Source of the DNA: JBMOUD01 sp049319665
Lineage (GTDB): Bacteria > Pseudomonadota > Gammaproteobacteria > Enterobacterales > Enterobacteriaceae
Reading direction: 5' to 3'
Length of the DNA stretch: 64,000 nucleotides
Assembly: GCF_049319665.1 (NCBI RefSeq)
Contig: NZ_JBMOUD010000001.1
Span: 732,366 to 796,365 of the forward strand
Shown: one piece after another, positions 25,951-34,472 of the stretch
Position numbering within the stretch: position 1 is the stretch's first letter
Layout of the letters: each line of letters opens with the position of its first letter
The notes under the pieces: model-generated
What the model saw: only the letters and a program-made list of their open reading frames with translations
Databases searched by the model: none
Told to the model about the DNA's origin: nothing
Translations under genes and position numbers: made by a program

Positions 25951-26766
25951 ATGAAAAAACAATTTATGATGTTAGCCCTGGCGTCTTTAACCGCGTTAGC
26001 GCTTAATGCCAACGCCGCTGATAAACTTGTTGTTGGTGCTTCTAACGTGCCACACGCAGAAATTTTGGAGCAGGCTAAACCTATTTTGGCAAAAGAAGGC
26101 ATTGATCTGGAGATCAAACCTTTCCAAGATTATATTCTGCCAAATACCGCCTTAGCGGAGCACGAAATCGATGCTAACTTCTTCCAACATCAGCCGTATT
26201 TAGATTCAGTATTACAAGATCATAAAGGCGACAAGAATTATGATTTCGTTAGCGCCGGTGCTATTCACATCGAGCCTATCGGTATTTACTCCAAGAAATA
26301 TAAAAGCCTGAAAGATCTTCCAGAGAACGGCAAAGTCATCATGCGTGACTCTGTTGCAGAAGAAGGGCGCATTTTAGCTATCTTCCAGCGTGAAGGCGTG
26401 ATTAAACTCAAGCCAGGCGTTAAACCAGTTAACGCGCGTATTACCGATATTGCTGAGAACCCAAAGCACCTGCAATTCCAGCCTAATATTGAAGCCGCTC
26501 TATTGCCACAGATGTACAACAATGACGAAGGTGCGGCGGTTGTTATCAACGCCAACTATGCGTTAGACGCAGGTCTGGACCCAATTAAAGATCCGATCGC
26601 CGTTGAAAGCACAGAGAACAACCCGTATGCCAACATCATCACTGTTCACCGCGCTGATGTGAACAAACATGACATCGTTGAGTTGGTAAAAGTGCTGCAC
26701 TCTAAACAGATTCAAGACTGGATCCTGGCTAAGTACCACGGTGCGGTGATCCCAGTTAACCAATAA
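25951..26766 (+). CDS. metQ: MetQ/NlpA-family substrate-binding protein (second copy)
   Basis: 271 residues. The signal peptide ends NANA-A with no lipobox cysteine, so the protein is predicted to be free in the periplasm. Motifs PHAEILEQ, DANFFQHQPYLDSV, HIEPIGIYSKKY and VINANYALDAGLDP define the family. It differs clearly from the first copy, so it is not a recent duplicate. Placed after the ATPase and permease genes, the reverse of the order in the first operon. Confidence 0.88.
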   Translation: MKKQFMMLALASLTALALNANAADKLVVGASNVPHAEILEQAKPILAKEGIDLEIKPFQDYILPNTALAEHEIDANFFQHQPYLDSVLQDHKGDKNYDFVSAGAIHIEPIGIYSKKYKSLKDLPENGKVIMRDSVAEEGRILAIFQREGVIKLKPGVKPVNARITDIAENPKHLQFQPNIEAALLPQMYNNDEGAAVVINANYALDAGLDPIKDPIAVESTENNPYANIITVHRADVNKHDIVELVKVLHSKQIQDWILAKYHGAVIPVNQ

Positions 26767-26788
26767 TAAATCGTGTTAATGGTTGTTG

Positions 26789-26815
26789 AAAAAGGAGCGC
26801 ATGGCGCTCCTTTTT
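26789..26815 (+). terminator. rho-independent terminator after the second metQ
   Basis: AAAAAGGAGCGC and GCGCTCCTTTTT (26789-26800/26804-26815) form a tight hairpin ending in a T-run. It is 22 bases after the stop codon. Confidence 0.9.
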
Positions 26816-26853
26816 CATAGGTCGGTTATCGTGCTCGGTTTTACATGGAAGTA

Positions 26854-27699
26854 TTAACGCTGCCTTTTTACCCGCTGGTTTTGATATCCCAGTTTTTCAA
26901 TATGGATACGTATAGTATCGCCATCTTTCAGCCAGACCGGTTCAGGCTGCATACCAAGACCGACACCAGCAGGTGTTCCTGTTGCTATCAAATCACCAGG
27001 ATATAACGTCATATAGTGGCTAACGTATGACACGATCTCAGCGACAGAAAAGATCATTTGAGAGGTATGGCTGTCCTGGCGTTTTTCACCGTTAACTTCC
27101 AGCCAAATGGACAGTGACTGAGGATCTTCAATTTCATCGCAAGTGACGATGTAAGGGCCAATGGGACCGAAAGTGTCACAGCTTTTGGCCTTATCCCACT
27201 GAGAACTCTGAAACTGAAATCCGCGATCAGAGACATCATTAACGATGCAGTATCCAGCAATATGGCGCATCGCTTCTTCTGGGGTTACCTGTTTGGTCGT
27301 CTGGCCGATAACGATCCCAAGTTCGGCCTCCCAATCGAGTTTTGTTGAGTGTGGTGGCACGATAATGGTGTCATCAGGCCCATTAATACAGCTTGGTGCT
27401 TTAAAAAAGATCACCGGTTCGTCAGGCACGGGTAAGTTGGCCTCTTTGGCGTGATCAAGGTAATTCAGACCAATGGCAACAAACTTTGAGACCGTCTTCA
27501 GCGGAGCGCCAATCCTTGGGTTTCCAGTGACTTTAGGCAGCGTCTGAAGATCAACTTTTGCCTTGAGGTATGCAAGTACTTTAGGCAGGGTATCAGGCGT
27601 AATGTCATCAACAATTTCTGATAAGTCATAGAGTTGAAAGTTCTCATCGAATATACCGGGCTTTTCGCTGCCCGTTTCACCATATCGACAAATTTTCAT
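26854..27699 (-). CDS. fumarylacetoacetate hydrolase (FAH) family protein
   Basis: 281 residues. The FAH catalytic core is present: FVAIGLNYLDHAKEANLP, DWEAELGIVIG with the metal-binding glutamates, and GDLIATGTPAGVG. Length and N-terminal half resemble acylpyruvate or 2,4-diketo-3-deoxy-sugar acid hydrolases rather than true fumarylacetoacetase. AGAGGT lies upstream of the ATG. It is divergent from a GntR regulator with an AT-rich spacer of 240 bases, which suggests local control by the acid it degrades. No transporter or other pathway gene adjoins it, so the substrate is open. Confidence 0.86.
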   Translation of the reverse strand: MKICRYGETGSEKPGIFDENFQLYDLSEIVDDITPDTLPKVLAYLKAKVDLQTLPKVTGNPRIGAPLKTVSKFVAIGLNYLDHAKEANLPVPDEPVIFFKAPSCINGPDDTIIVPPHSTKLDWEAELGIVIGQTTKQVTPEEAMRHIAGYCIVNDVSDRGFQFQSSQWDKAKSCDTFGPIGPYIVTCDEIEDPQSLSIWLEVNGEKRQDSHTSQMIFSVAEIVSYVSHYMTLYPGDLIATGTPAGVGLGMQPEPVWLKDGDTIRIHIEKLGYQNQRVKRQR

Positions 27700-27939
27700 A
27701 TTGACCTCTTGGGATAGTTAAGATGGGGAAAAGCTGCCAACGTTGGGGGGAGTTGCTGTTTTCATGCAATCAGCGCTTCACGTTGGCCTCTTTACAAAAA
27801 TCAGTTAGTGTTAGGAATGTTTTGGCAAAAAGTAGTAATTTTTATGAAAAATAAACTTTATTTTCAAAAATAGATTTTATTGGTTAAAAATAGTTTTTCA
27901 ATTTAAAAGTAAATTTTAATTAAACCAAAGTGTAATTCT

Positions 27940-28611
27940 ATGAAAGAAAATCTTGCTGTAAAAGACAGCCTGACACAAACCACCTATACCCGCCTCAGGG
28001 AGACTCTGGTCTCAGGTAAACTTGCACCGGGAGAGCGTGTAAATACCAAAGAGTTGGCAGAGAATTTTGGGACGAACGTGGGGGCTATCCGCGAAGCGCT
28101 TTCTCGGCTGACATCTGAAAATCTGGTGATCGCCGAACCTCAAAAAGGTTTTCGTGTCACTCCGGTATCATTGCAGGATTTATGCGATCTTACGGCGACA
28201 CGTATCTTGATTGAAAGAGAGTGCTTGAGCGAGTCCGTGGCACATGGAGATGAAAATTGGGAGAGTGAAATTATTTCTTCTCATCATCTGCTAAGCCGCT
28301 GTGGAACGCTCGGAAATGATGAACTTGGAAGCAGTGAGTGGAACCAGAGACACAATCGATTTCATGATGCTTTGACAGCCGCTTGCCCGAATACCTGGCT
28401 GTTACGGATGCAGCGCAGCCTTTTTATACAGTATGAACGTTATCGGATGCTGTCGATAAACCTCACCTATGCCGAAAGAGATTTGAATACCGAGCATAAG
28501 GCACTTATGGACGCGGCCCTGGAAAGAGATAGCTTAAAAATTCAGGCGTTGATTAAAGAACATATTCAACTGACAACGGATGTGCTTGTTAACTTATTTA
28601 ATAAAAAATAG
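27940..28611 (+). CDS. GntR-family regulator, FCD type
   Basis: 223 residues. The N-terminal winged helix reads TYTRLRETLVSGKLAPGERV and LAENFGTNVGAIREALSRL; the C-terminal helical domain (about 85-215) is FCD-like with histidines (QRHNRFHDAL, TEHKALMDA) that may bind a metal and a carboxylate ligand. It is divergent from the FAH-family gene and probably represses it. There is no strong ribosome site before the ATG at 27940. Confidence 0.84.
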   Translation: MKENLAVKDSLTQTTYTRLRETLVSGKLAPGERVNTKELAENFGTNVGAIREALSRLTSENLVIAEPQKGFRVTPVSLQDLCDLTATRILIERECLSESVAHGDENWESEIISSHHLLSRCGTLGNDELGSSEWNQRHNRFHDALTAACPNTWLLRMQRSLFIQYERYRMLSINLTYAERDLNTEHKALMDAALERDSLKIQALIKEHIQLTTDVLVNLFNKK

Positions 28612-28725
28612 TTATTTATCAATGCAGTGATTGTTTTACTGATGTGGGTGAAAATGATTTCTTACCGATAATCGGGAGAAAATTCCCAGTTGCTCAATAA
28701 TGTTATTGCATCATTAAATCTAACG

Positions 28726-28742
28726 GGAGCGCGTAGCGCTCC
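28726..28742. terminator. stem-loop between convergent GntR and SDR genes
   Basis: GGAGCGC (28726-28732) and GCGCTCC (28736-28742) form a 7-bp stem with a GTA loop, followed by TGTTT. Probably a shared terminator. Confidence 0.6.
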
Positions 28743-28779
28743 TGTTTACGCACTGTGGTAGCCAGTGAGAAAAACTGGC

Positions 28780-29451
28780 TCAGTTCACTTGTTTTGCCAG
28801 CGCTGCAAAATCTCCGCCTTCGATAATCTTCTGCGTCGAGCCGTAGCGAGCTACGGCAATCATCGCCTTCGCCAACTCTTCAGTTGTGGTGATTTGTGCC
28901 GGAAGCAAACGGCGCAGCAGCGTCAGTATTTTTAAGGGTTGGACTATCTTATAGAACAAACGATAGGACGGCGTTTTGGAGACTTCACCATGCACCGGTT
29001 CGATAGCAGCCGGGCGGAACATGACGGCTTGGAAGGGCAGTGCCAGCAGCGCGTTTTCGGTACGACCTTTCACTTTGGCCCAGTGGCTCGCGCCGTTGGC
29101 ATCGGTACCTTTGCCAGAGATATAGATAAAGCGCATTTCGGGATTAAGCCGCGCCAGCGTCGTACCTGCAGCTAAGGTCAGATCATAAGTCATGCGTTCG
29201 TACTGCTCAGGCGTAATGCCGTTTGACGAGACACCTAGGCAGAAAAAGCAGGCATCGAAACCCGCCAACTGATCTTCAATGCTGGCATAATTCCACAGAT
29301 CGGCATGCGCCACTTCACGTAATTTGGGATGAATCTGTCCGGTCGTCGTGCGGCCAACTGTCTGCACCAGTGTAATATCTTTATCTGCCAGACAAGCGCG
29401 TAAAACGCCTTGGCCTAGCATACCGGTAGCGCCGAAGATCAGGACTTTCAT
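28780..29451 (-). CDS. NAD(P)-binding atypical SDR / oxidoreductase
   Basis: 223 residues. An N-terminal nucleotide-binding motif GATGMLGQGVLRA and a later YISGKGTD and SHWAKVKGRTEN (lysine in the active region) place it with NAD(P)H-binding atypical SDRs. Substrate unknown. AAAGGT lies upstream of the ATG. It lies downstream of an ArsR gene on the same strand, about 150 bases away, with its own likely promoter and a possible operator. Confidence 0.8.
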   Translation of the reverse strand: MKVLIFGATGMLGQGVLRACLADKDITLVQTVGRTTTGQIHPKLREVAHADLWNYASIEDQLAGFDACFFCLGVSSNGITPEQYERMTYDLTLAAGTTLARLNPEMRFIYISGKGTDANGASHWAKVKGRTENALLALPFQAVMFRPAAIEPVHGEVSKTPSYRLFYKIVQPLKILTLLRRLLPAQITTTEELAKAMIAVARYGSTQKIIEGGDFAALAKQVN

Positions 29452-29464
29452 GGTTCACCTTTAT

Positions 29465-29500
29465 TGTCTGAGTGGTCAGTCATTTAAAGAAATCATTATA
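29465..29500 (-). promoter_or_regulatory. possible promoter -10 and operator of the SDR gene
   Basis: On the minus strand a TATAAT (29495-29500) is followed by TGACTGACCACTCAGACA (29465-29482), which resembles TetR-family operators. No TetR gene is adjacent. Weak prediction. Confidence 0.3.
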
Positions 29501-29597
29501 ATGGTACCTTATCCAATATAGATAGTATTATCGTTTTAGCCGCTAAACATTTTCCTATCACGATAAAGCCAACAATGAATGAGCAGACTCAGCGTTC

Positions 29598-30293
29598 TTA
29601 CGATAAATGAAGCTGAAAATGCCGCAAAAGTGCTCGTTTGCCGCGCGCGGTGAACACCAATTCCCGGCTGTCTAAACGACGTTGTACCCAGGCTTGTTTT
29701 TCGAATGAAACGAGCAAGGCCGCGCCTAATGCGCCGCCAAGATGGGATTTGCGCTCGCTCCAATCCAGACAGCTACAGGCAAATTGTCTGCGCGATAATG
29801 GCGGGGTGATATCAACACCCAGCTCGTTGAACCCCTTTCTACCGACATCGGTCAGTACATAGTCAACGTCGCCATTGAGCCAACCACGAGCAAAAAAGCA
29901 GTCATGCAGTTTTACCGCGACATCTCCAGCCATATGGTCGTAACAGGTGCGAGCGAATTGCAGGGATTTTGGCGTTGAACTTTTGACCTGGGGTTTTTCC
30001 ACGCCAGCGAATCCCATTAAAGTTTCCAGCAAGTGCGCGACCTCCTGACCAGACAGGCGGAAATAGCGATAACGCCCCTGTTTTACACAAGTGATTAAAT
30101 TCTGCTCCTGTAATTTTGCCAAATGACTACTGCCAGTAGAGGCAACAACATCTACTGCCGCCGTTATCTCGGTTGCCGTATAAGCGCGTCCATCCATTAA
30201 CAGACAGAGCATGCGCGCTCTGGTGCGGTCTGCAATCGCGGCGGCTAATGTCGCCAGACTCTCTTCAAGGCTCATGGAGTTTATCGTTTTCAT
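29598..30293 (-). CDS. ArsR-family winged-helix regulator
   Basis: 231 residues. The N-terminal DNA-binding part reads IADRTRARMLCLLMDGRAYT, VDVVASTGSSHLAKLQEQNL and VKQGRYRYFRLSG, typical of ArsR/SmtB proteins. It is about twice the usual length, with a C-terminal region rich in cysteine and histidine near 115-180 (FARTCYDHMAGDV, HDCFFARG, FACSCLDWSE). It is divergent from the P450-like gene and its coding start almost touches the transcription region of that gene, so regulation of the module is likely. The start is uncertain (an ATG six codons later is possible). Confidence 0.82.
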   Translation of the reverse strand: MKTINSMSLEESLATLAAAIADRTRARMLCLLMDGRAYTATEITAAVDVVASTGSSHLAKLQEQNLITCVKQGRYRYFRLSGQEVAHLLETLMGFAGVEKPQVKSSTPKSLQFARTCYDHMAGDVAVKLHDCFFARGWLNGDVDYVLTDVGRKGFNELGVDITPPLSRRQFACSCLDWSERKSHLGGALGAALLVSFEKQAWVQRRLDSRELVFTARGKRALLRHFQLHLS

Positions 30294-30414
30294 CAGGCTA
30301 TTTTACTCGGCGTCACGCCATCAATACTTCGAGATTAATCGAAGTATCGGCGAAGTGATAACTCTACATTCAGAGCTTCACGACTTTATGCCAGATATAA
30401 ACGAAAGGGAGTCT

Positions 30415-31362
30415 ATGCAGAGCTGTCCGCACGCCGTTAAGCAGCAACTCAATCGCACCGATTTATTTGTCAGACCCATCGATGAGCCAATACCGCACGC
30501 GTTACAAAACACGCGGGCCGGTGAGGTATTTTCCCACTTGGTGAGAATGAATGACGGGGCATTTCATCAGGCGTTAAAAACGGCCATTGTTGCTGCATTA
30601 GCGGCCTTTACCCCGGATGAAATTTCGCAGATTGCTGAGCATTGCGCACGGCACATCTGTGCCGATTTTCCTGCCGAAATGACAGCGGAGAATGTGACCT
30701 ATTTTAACTACGCACTGCCGGTTTGCGCGGTGGCCCAATTATTGGGTGTTGCCGCAGAATCTCATCGCGAGTTACTCAACGAAGTATTACCGTTTATCCG
30801 CTGTATTGCCCCGGGCAGCAACGCCGAACAGTTGGCCTTAGGCGTGGCCGCCAGCGAGCGTCTATTTCAACGTATTGCATTACTACTGAAAGTTCCCGGG
30901 CCGTTGTTGAAACATTTGCAGCAGGCATGTCATCAGCAGGAGATTACCGATCCTAATGTGGTGATTGCCAATGCAATGGGGCTGCTATTTCAAACTTGTG
31001 AGGGAACGGCAGGCTTGATAAGCCAGGCTTTACTGCTTGGCGACAATTACAACCATGGCTTGCAAAACGTCATCGAACGGGTGTTATCACAGACACCGCC
31101 AATAATGACCACGCGCCGTTTTAACCATAAAAGCCCTGAGCCGCTGGTGTTATCACTTGCACAAGGCAATGCCTTTGGCAGCGGCGCACACGCCTGTCCG
31201 GGTGAACGTTGGGCGAGCTTACTGGCCTTAAGTGCTATCCGTTTTCTTACCTCACGCGGCGCTATTGATAAGGCAATACAGCATTATCGCTGGCGCGAAT
31301 CGCTGAACGCTCGCGTCGCTGAATTTTTCACTTTCGTGGTAGAAGAACCAAAAGGAGCATAA
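30415..31362 (+). CDS. short cytochrome P450-like protein
   Basis: 315 residues from the ATG at 30415 (AAGGGAG just upstream). The haem-binding loop FGSGAHACPGERWA has the axial cysteine at residue 261. A degenerate I-helix (LLFQTCEGTAGLISQAL) and a proline pair (SQTPP) precede it. The K-helix ExxR motif, nearly universal in P450s, is not visible: the aligned residues read RVLS. The protein is about 80 residues shorter than a typical bacterial P450 and lacks much of the N-terminal half. It may be a specialised haemoprotein rather than a hydroxylase. It is followed 2 bases later by an ABM monooxygenase gene and divergent from an ArsR regulator. Confidence 0.75.
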   Translation: MQSCPHAVKQQLNRTDLFVRPIDEPIPHALQNTRAGEVFSHLVRMNDGAFHQALKTAIVAALAAFTPDEISQIAEHCARHICADFPAEMTAENVTYFNYALPVCAVAQLLGVAAESHRELLNEVLPFIRCIAPGSNAEQLALGVAASERLFQRIALLLKVPGPLLKHLQQACHQQEITDPNVVIANAMGLLFQTCEGTAGLISQALLLGDNYNHGLQNVIERVLSQTPPIMTTRRFNHKSPEPLVLSLAQGNAFGSGAHACPGERWASLLALSAIRFLTSRGAIDKAIQHYRWRESLNARVAEFFTFVVEEPKGA

Positions 31363-31364
31363 CC

Positions 31365-31712
31365 ATGCTGTGCGTGATATTTGAATTACAAGCTGCCGAA
31401 GGACAACAAGACACTTATCTGCAACTGGCTCAGGCGCTTAAACCGTTATTACAACAAATTGACGGTTTCATTTCGATTGAGCGTTTTCAAAGCCTGACCG
31501 AGCCGGAGAAATTATTGTCTCTGTCATTCTGGCGCGATGAGGCCGCCATTCAACAGTGGCGTAATCTGGAATCTCACCGGCTGGCGCAAGCCGTAGGAAG
31601 GGGACAAATCCTGGCCGATTATCGACTGCGTGTCGCAAGCGTGATACGTGATTATGGTATGAAGGAAAGGGCGGAAGCACCGGTTGATAGCCGGCATTAC
31701 CATCAGCGCTGA
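31365..31712 (+). CDS. antibiotic biosynthesis monooxygenase (ABM) domain protein
   Basis: 115 residues with one ABM-type dimeric ferredoxin-like domain (VIFELQAAEGQQDTYLQL, LLQQIDGFISIERFQS, LLSLSFWRDEAAIQQWRN). Proteins of this type are cofactor-free quinol monooxygenases or haem-degrading enzymes; the visible residues do not decide which. AAAGGAG precedes the ATG. Translationally close to the P450-like gene, so the two probably act together. Confidence 0.82.
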   Translation: MLCVIFELQAAEGQQDTYLQLAQALKPLLQQIDGFISIERFQSLTEPEKLLSLSFWRDEAAIQQWRNLESHRLAQAVGRGQILADYRLRVASVIRDYGMKERAEAPVDSRHYHQR

Positions 31713-31852
31713 TACGACCTACTCCTTTAATATTGCTGAAGGGCGGGGCGAGTTGTTGATGAATTTTTGTTAAGCTGCAATTAGAGTAGTATGTGGAAAG
31801 GAATTAACCTCATAAGAAGGTTAGGATAACTTGTTGAAGGAGTAACAGTGTT

Positions 31853-32698
31853 ATGGCAATAGCGACATTCCCCCAGAGGCTCTATACCACACAGCGTACA
31901 TTCAATGATTATGGCGCAGCTGATATGCAATTTGGGGATATTTCTGAATCACGATTGAAGAATGAGTTTAGGCTCACTAACATCTCCAACTTAGTAGATC
32001 CCTACAATCTCACCAGATTAACCGCATTTAACAATCCTCAATCAAGATTTGCAGGCGTATATGGAAAAAGAAAAGCGAAAAATTCAATAAGTGTTCAAGA
32101 ATGCACAAAATTACTATTCGAAGAAATGCAAGTAACATCTTTTCCTTTTGCATGTGTAGGTCCATACAAATATTTGATTAACAAAATGCTAAGACATTTC
32201 GAGCAGTCGACCGGTGCTCCATTTAAAGATATGCAACTAAACGATGCATATAAACAGAGAATCGTTAATGATAATTCACCTAACAGCACAAAACTAGCTA
32301 TTCAGCAGGAAATAAATGATCACATTGATTATAAAAATTGCGGATATCCGCAGGAAAGGCTCTCTGAACTTACAAAAATAATTAGCAGTAGGGTTCTACC
32401 GAAATTTGACTCCCTAATAATGGATAACATTAATGGTATGGGGATCACGATTCATGATGTTCACGCTACTCGTATCGATATTGTAGACTTGGTAGTAAAT
32501 AGCAGTGGGTGGAAAGCGCAAATAAAATATACGGGACAAGATCATTTTGGTTTGGATATTGATGACATCTGTAAGCCAAAATTTAATCAATTTCAATTCT
32601 TTAGAATTTGGTTCGTCTTGCAACGTTATGATAAATTTGGTTTTCGTCCTTTTTTAACTAGCTTAGAAGCGACAGTTGATATTGAAGGAAGTTTGTAA
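31853..32698 (+). CDS. DUF3289 family protein
   Basis: 281 residues, no signal peptide or membrane segment. The C-terminal third (HDVHATRIDIVDLVV, GQDHFGLDIDDI, FFRIWFVLQRYDKFGFRPF) matches my recollection of DUF3289, a family common in Yersinia, Serratia and other enterobacteria and sometimes found near type VI secretion or PAAR/VgrG genes. Function unknown. AAGGAG lies 10 bases before the ATG. Its stop overlaps the start of the next gene (TAATG), so the two form a unit. Base composition is more AT-rich than that of the neighbours. Confidence 0.78.
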   Translation: MAIATFPQRLYTTQRTFNDYGAADMQFGDISESRLKNEFRLTNISNLVDPYNLTRLTAFNNPQSRFAGVYGKRKAKNSISVQECTKLLFEEMQVTSFPFACVGPYKYLINKMLRHFEQSTGAPFKDMQLNDAYKQRIVNDNSPNSTKLAIQQEINDHIDYKNCGYPQERLSELTKIISSRVLPKFDSLIMDNINGMGITIHDVHATRIDIVDLVVNSSGWKAQIKYTGQDHFGLDIDDICKPKFNQFQFFRIWFVLQRYDKFGFRPFLTSLEATVDIEGSL

Positions 32699-33147
32699 TG
32701 AGGAAGTGGCTTTTTATACTAGCTGTCGTTGGGATATTCGCTGCAGGAACATATAGTTACCTGAATAATCGAGAGGTAAGGGTGATTGCTGTACATCACG
32801 ATAATTATACTGTTGAGGTTTTAGTTGACCATTTACCAATATCGGCATCAGCTAGCATCAAATGGTGGGTAGAAAACCAGAATAGTATATTTTCGAAAAG
32901 TAATATTATTTCAAAAAATAATGGTGGTCCTGATTATATTACGATTTTTGCTTTTGGTGATGGTTATAAAAAAGAGGGTAAAGAAGATAGGTTGTGTTTC
33001 GATGATATAAAAGCACCTGTTAATTGCATTGATAAAGATATTCTCATGACCATTAGCAGCAATCGTAATGGAGAGAGTCGATTCAGCTTTGAACGCTCAA
33101 CCTACATCATAACCAACGATGGTAAGCTCATAGAAACAGATCAGTAA
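32698..33147 (+). CDS. DUF943 family membrane-anchored protein
   Basis: 149 residues. A single N-terminal membrane segment (residues 4-24) is followed by a periplasmic domain with the family features IKWWVENQ, FAFGDGYKKEGKEDRLCFDD and a second cysteine in APVNCIDKD, probably forming a disulfide. I recall DUF943 proteins as neighbours of DUF3289. Function unknown; partner or immunity role for the DUF3289 protein is speculation based on coupling. Confidence 0.78.
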   Translation: MRKWLFILAVVGIFAAGTYSYLNNREVRVIAVHHDNYTVEVLVDHLPISASASIKWWVENQNSIFSKSNIISKNNGGPDYITIFAFGDGYKKEGKEDRLCFDDIKAPVNCIDKDILMTISSNRNGESRFSFERSTYIITNDGKLIETDQ

Positions 33148-33283
33148 GGCTGTGAAAAAGAGTTGACGATTGCTTGAATGAGTATGAAAAACCACAATCA
33201 GCGCCCAAATTGATAGTAAACGGCACCATCAGCGCTAATACGATAAAATAATTCAGGCAACGGTAACGTTAACTATCACAGAG

Positions 33284-33338
33284 AGTACGCCGTATGGGGC
33301 GTAGCGGGCTTGCCCGCCGTGGCGCCCATAGGCGTACT
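33284..33338. repeat. long imperfect palindrome
   Basis: AGTACGCC-G-TATGGGGCG pairs with CGCCCATAGGCGTACT, with an inner GCGGGC/CCCGC hairpin. It sits between a + gene and a - gene and may be a terminator or a dispersed REP-like element. Confidence 0.6.
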
Positions 33339-33393
33339 ATGCCTGATTACCTCGATATTCAAGACAACGGTTTCACGCTAACTCTCACTCACA

Positions 33394-33957
33394 TTAACGT
33401 GGCACATAATCTGGCGGTGTGCCGCTGTTATTTGGGGTGTAATCCGGTGGTACGCTGCTGGCACCTGCGTTCGGATAGTAATCCGGCGGTGCGCCTTGAT
33501 CGCTATCAGTTTGGCTAAAGCTGCCGGAAACTGGGACGCGGTTACCTTTGGCGTACATACATTGCGTATAAATAGTATCGAACTGATCTTGTAAATCACC
33601 GCTGCTCATCGAGCTTGAGTTGCTGGCGACGCTACTGCCAATCAGCAATCCACTGCCTGCACCGATAGCGGCACCTGCACCGGCTCTGCCGGATGCCGCG
33701 CCAATCAAAGCACCCGCTGCTGCGCCAATCACCGTACCGGCAGCCGCGGTATTGGTTGCCGAATTATTTGCCGCCTGTGCGCTACCGTTCGTGCTGTTTT
33801 CAGCTTCGGTGCGGCAGTTCATTTCATCATAGCGAAACTGCTGATAACTTTTGCCGGTGCCAGGTAATACCATCACGCTTGAGCGAGTCGGTGGTGACAC
33901 ACAACCTGCAAGCGTAGTGATACAGGCCATCGCAGCGATAGCATATTTAATATTCAT
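33394..33957 (-). CDS. glycine-zipper outer-membrane lipoprotein
   Basis: 187 residues. The signal peptide ends in a lipobox (TTLAGC, cysteine near residue 19). A central glycine-zipper segment (AAAGALIGAASGRAGAGAA and following) is like those in YMGG/SlyB-type proteins. The C-terminus has three PPDY repeats. Predicted lipoprotein of the cell envelope; precise role unknown. Lies 16 bases downstream of a small secreted-protein gene on the same strand. Confidence 0.78.
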   Translation of the reverse strand: MNIKYAIAAMACITTLAGCVSPPTRSSVMVLPGTGKSYQQFRYDEMNCRTEAENSTNGSAQAANNSATNTAAAGTVIGAAAGALIGAASGRAGAGAAIGAGSGLLIGSSVASNSSSMSSGDLQDQFDTIYTQCMYAKGNRVPVSGSFSQTDSDQGAPPDYYPNAGASSVPPDYTPNNSGTPPDYVPR

Positions 33958-33973
33958 GAGTGAACCGCCTGAA

Positions 33974-34303
33974 TTAACGAGGAGCCGAATCGCCAGGAAC
34001 CACTTTCATCCAACCGCTTGGACAGCGCGGGATCTGCGGGTAATATCCCGCTGGATGTGGGCAGTAATACACATAGCTTGGCGTTTTCTCGACATAGGTC
34101 TGCGGTGCTGGCGGCGTCACATAAACCACTGGCGGTGGTGCATAATAGACCGGTGGTGGCGGTGGTCCCCATGGGCCGCCGATGATCACGCCAACCCGAG
34201 GTCCATAAAAGCCGTGGTGGTAATAACCATAGCCATAAGCAAATGAGGCAGAACTCGCAGACATTAACGCCGCTGCTGCCACGATGAGCATCAATTTTTT
34301 CAT
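33974..34303 (-). CDS. small secreted Gly/Tyr/Pro-rich protein
   Basis: 109 residues. A clear signal peptide (MKKLMLIVAAAALMSASSA) ends at about SFA. The mature part is rich in Gly, Tyr, His and Pro (YGYGYYHHGFYGP, PWGPPPPPVYYAPPP) with two cysteines near the end. The ATG at 34303 has GAGGGG upstream; the seven-residue longer frame is not supported. Similar short proteins are common in enterobacterial envelopes but have no known function. Likely co-transcribed with the lipoprotein gene. Confidence 0.75.
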   Translation of the reverse strand: MKKLMLIVAAAALMSASSASFAYGYGYYHHGFYGPRVGVIIGGPWGPPPPPVYYAPPPVVYVTPPAPQTYVEKTPSYVYYCPHPAGYYPQIPRCPSGWMKVVPGDSAPR

Positions 34304-34472
34304 ATCACACCCCTCAATCCGCATTGCGCCTTGCGCGCGGTAACGAGGATCACTATACGCCGCTGCTAGCGGCGTTTTAGGATGGATATTAGGAGGGAAC
34401 TGCTAAGGTATCGCCAGTATTTGTATGAAAATATTGGTACTGTTATTACCCACTTGGCGAGTGTAAAGCCGG

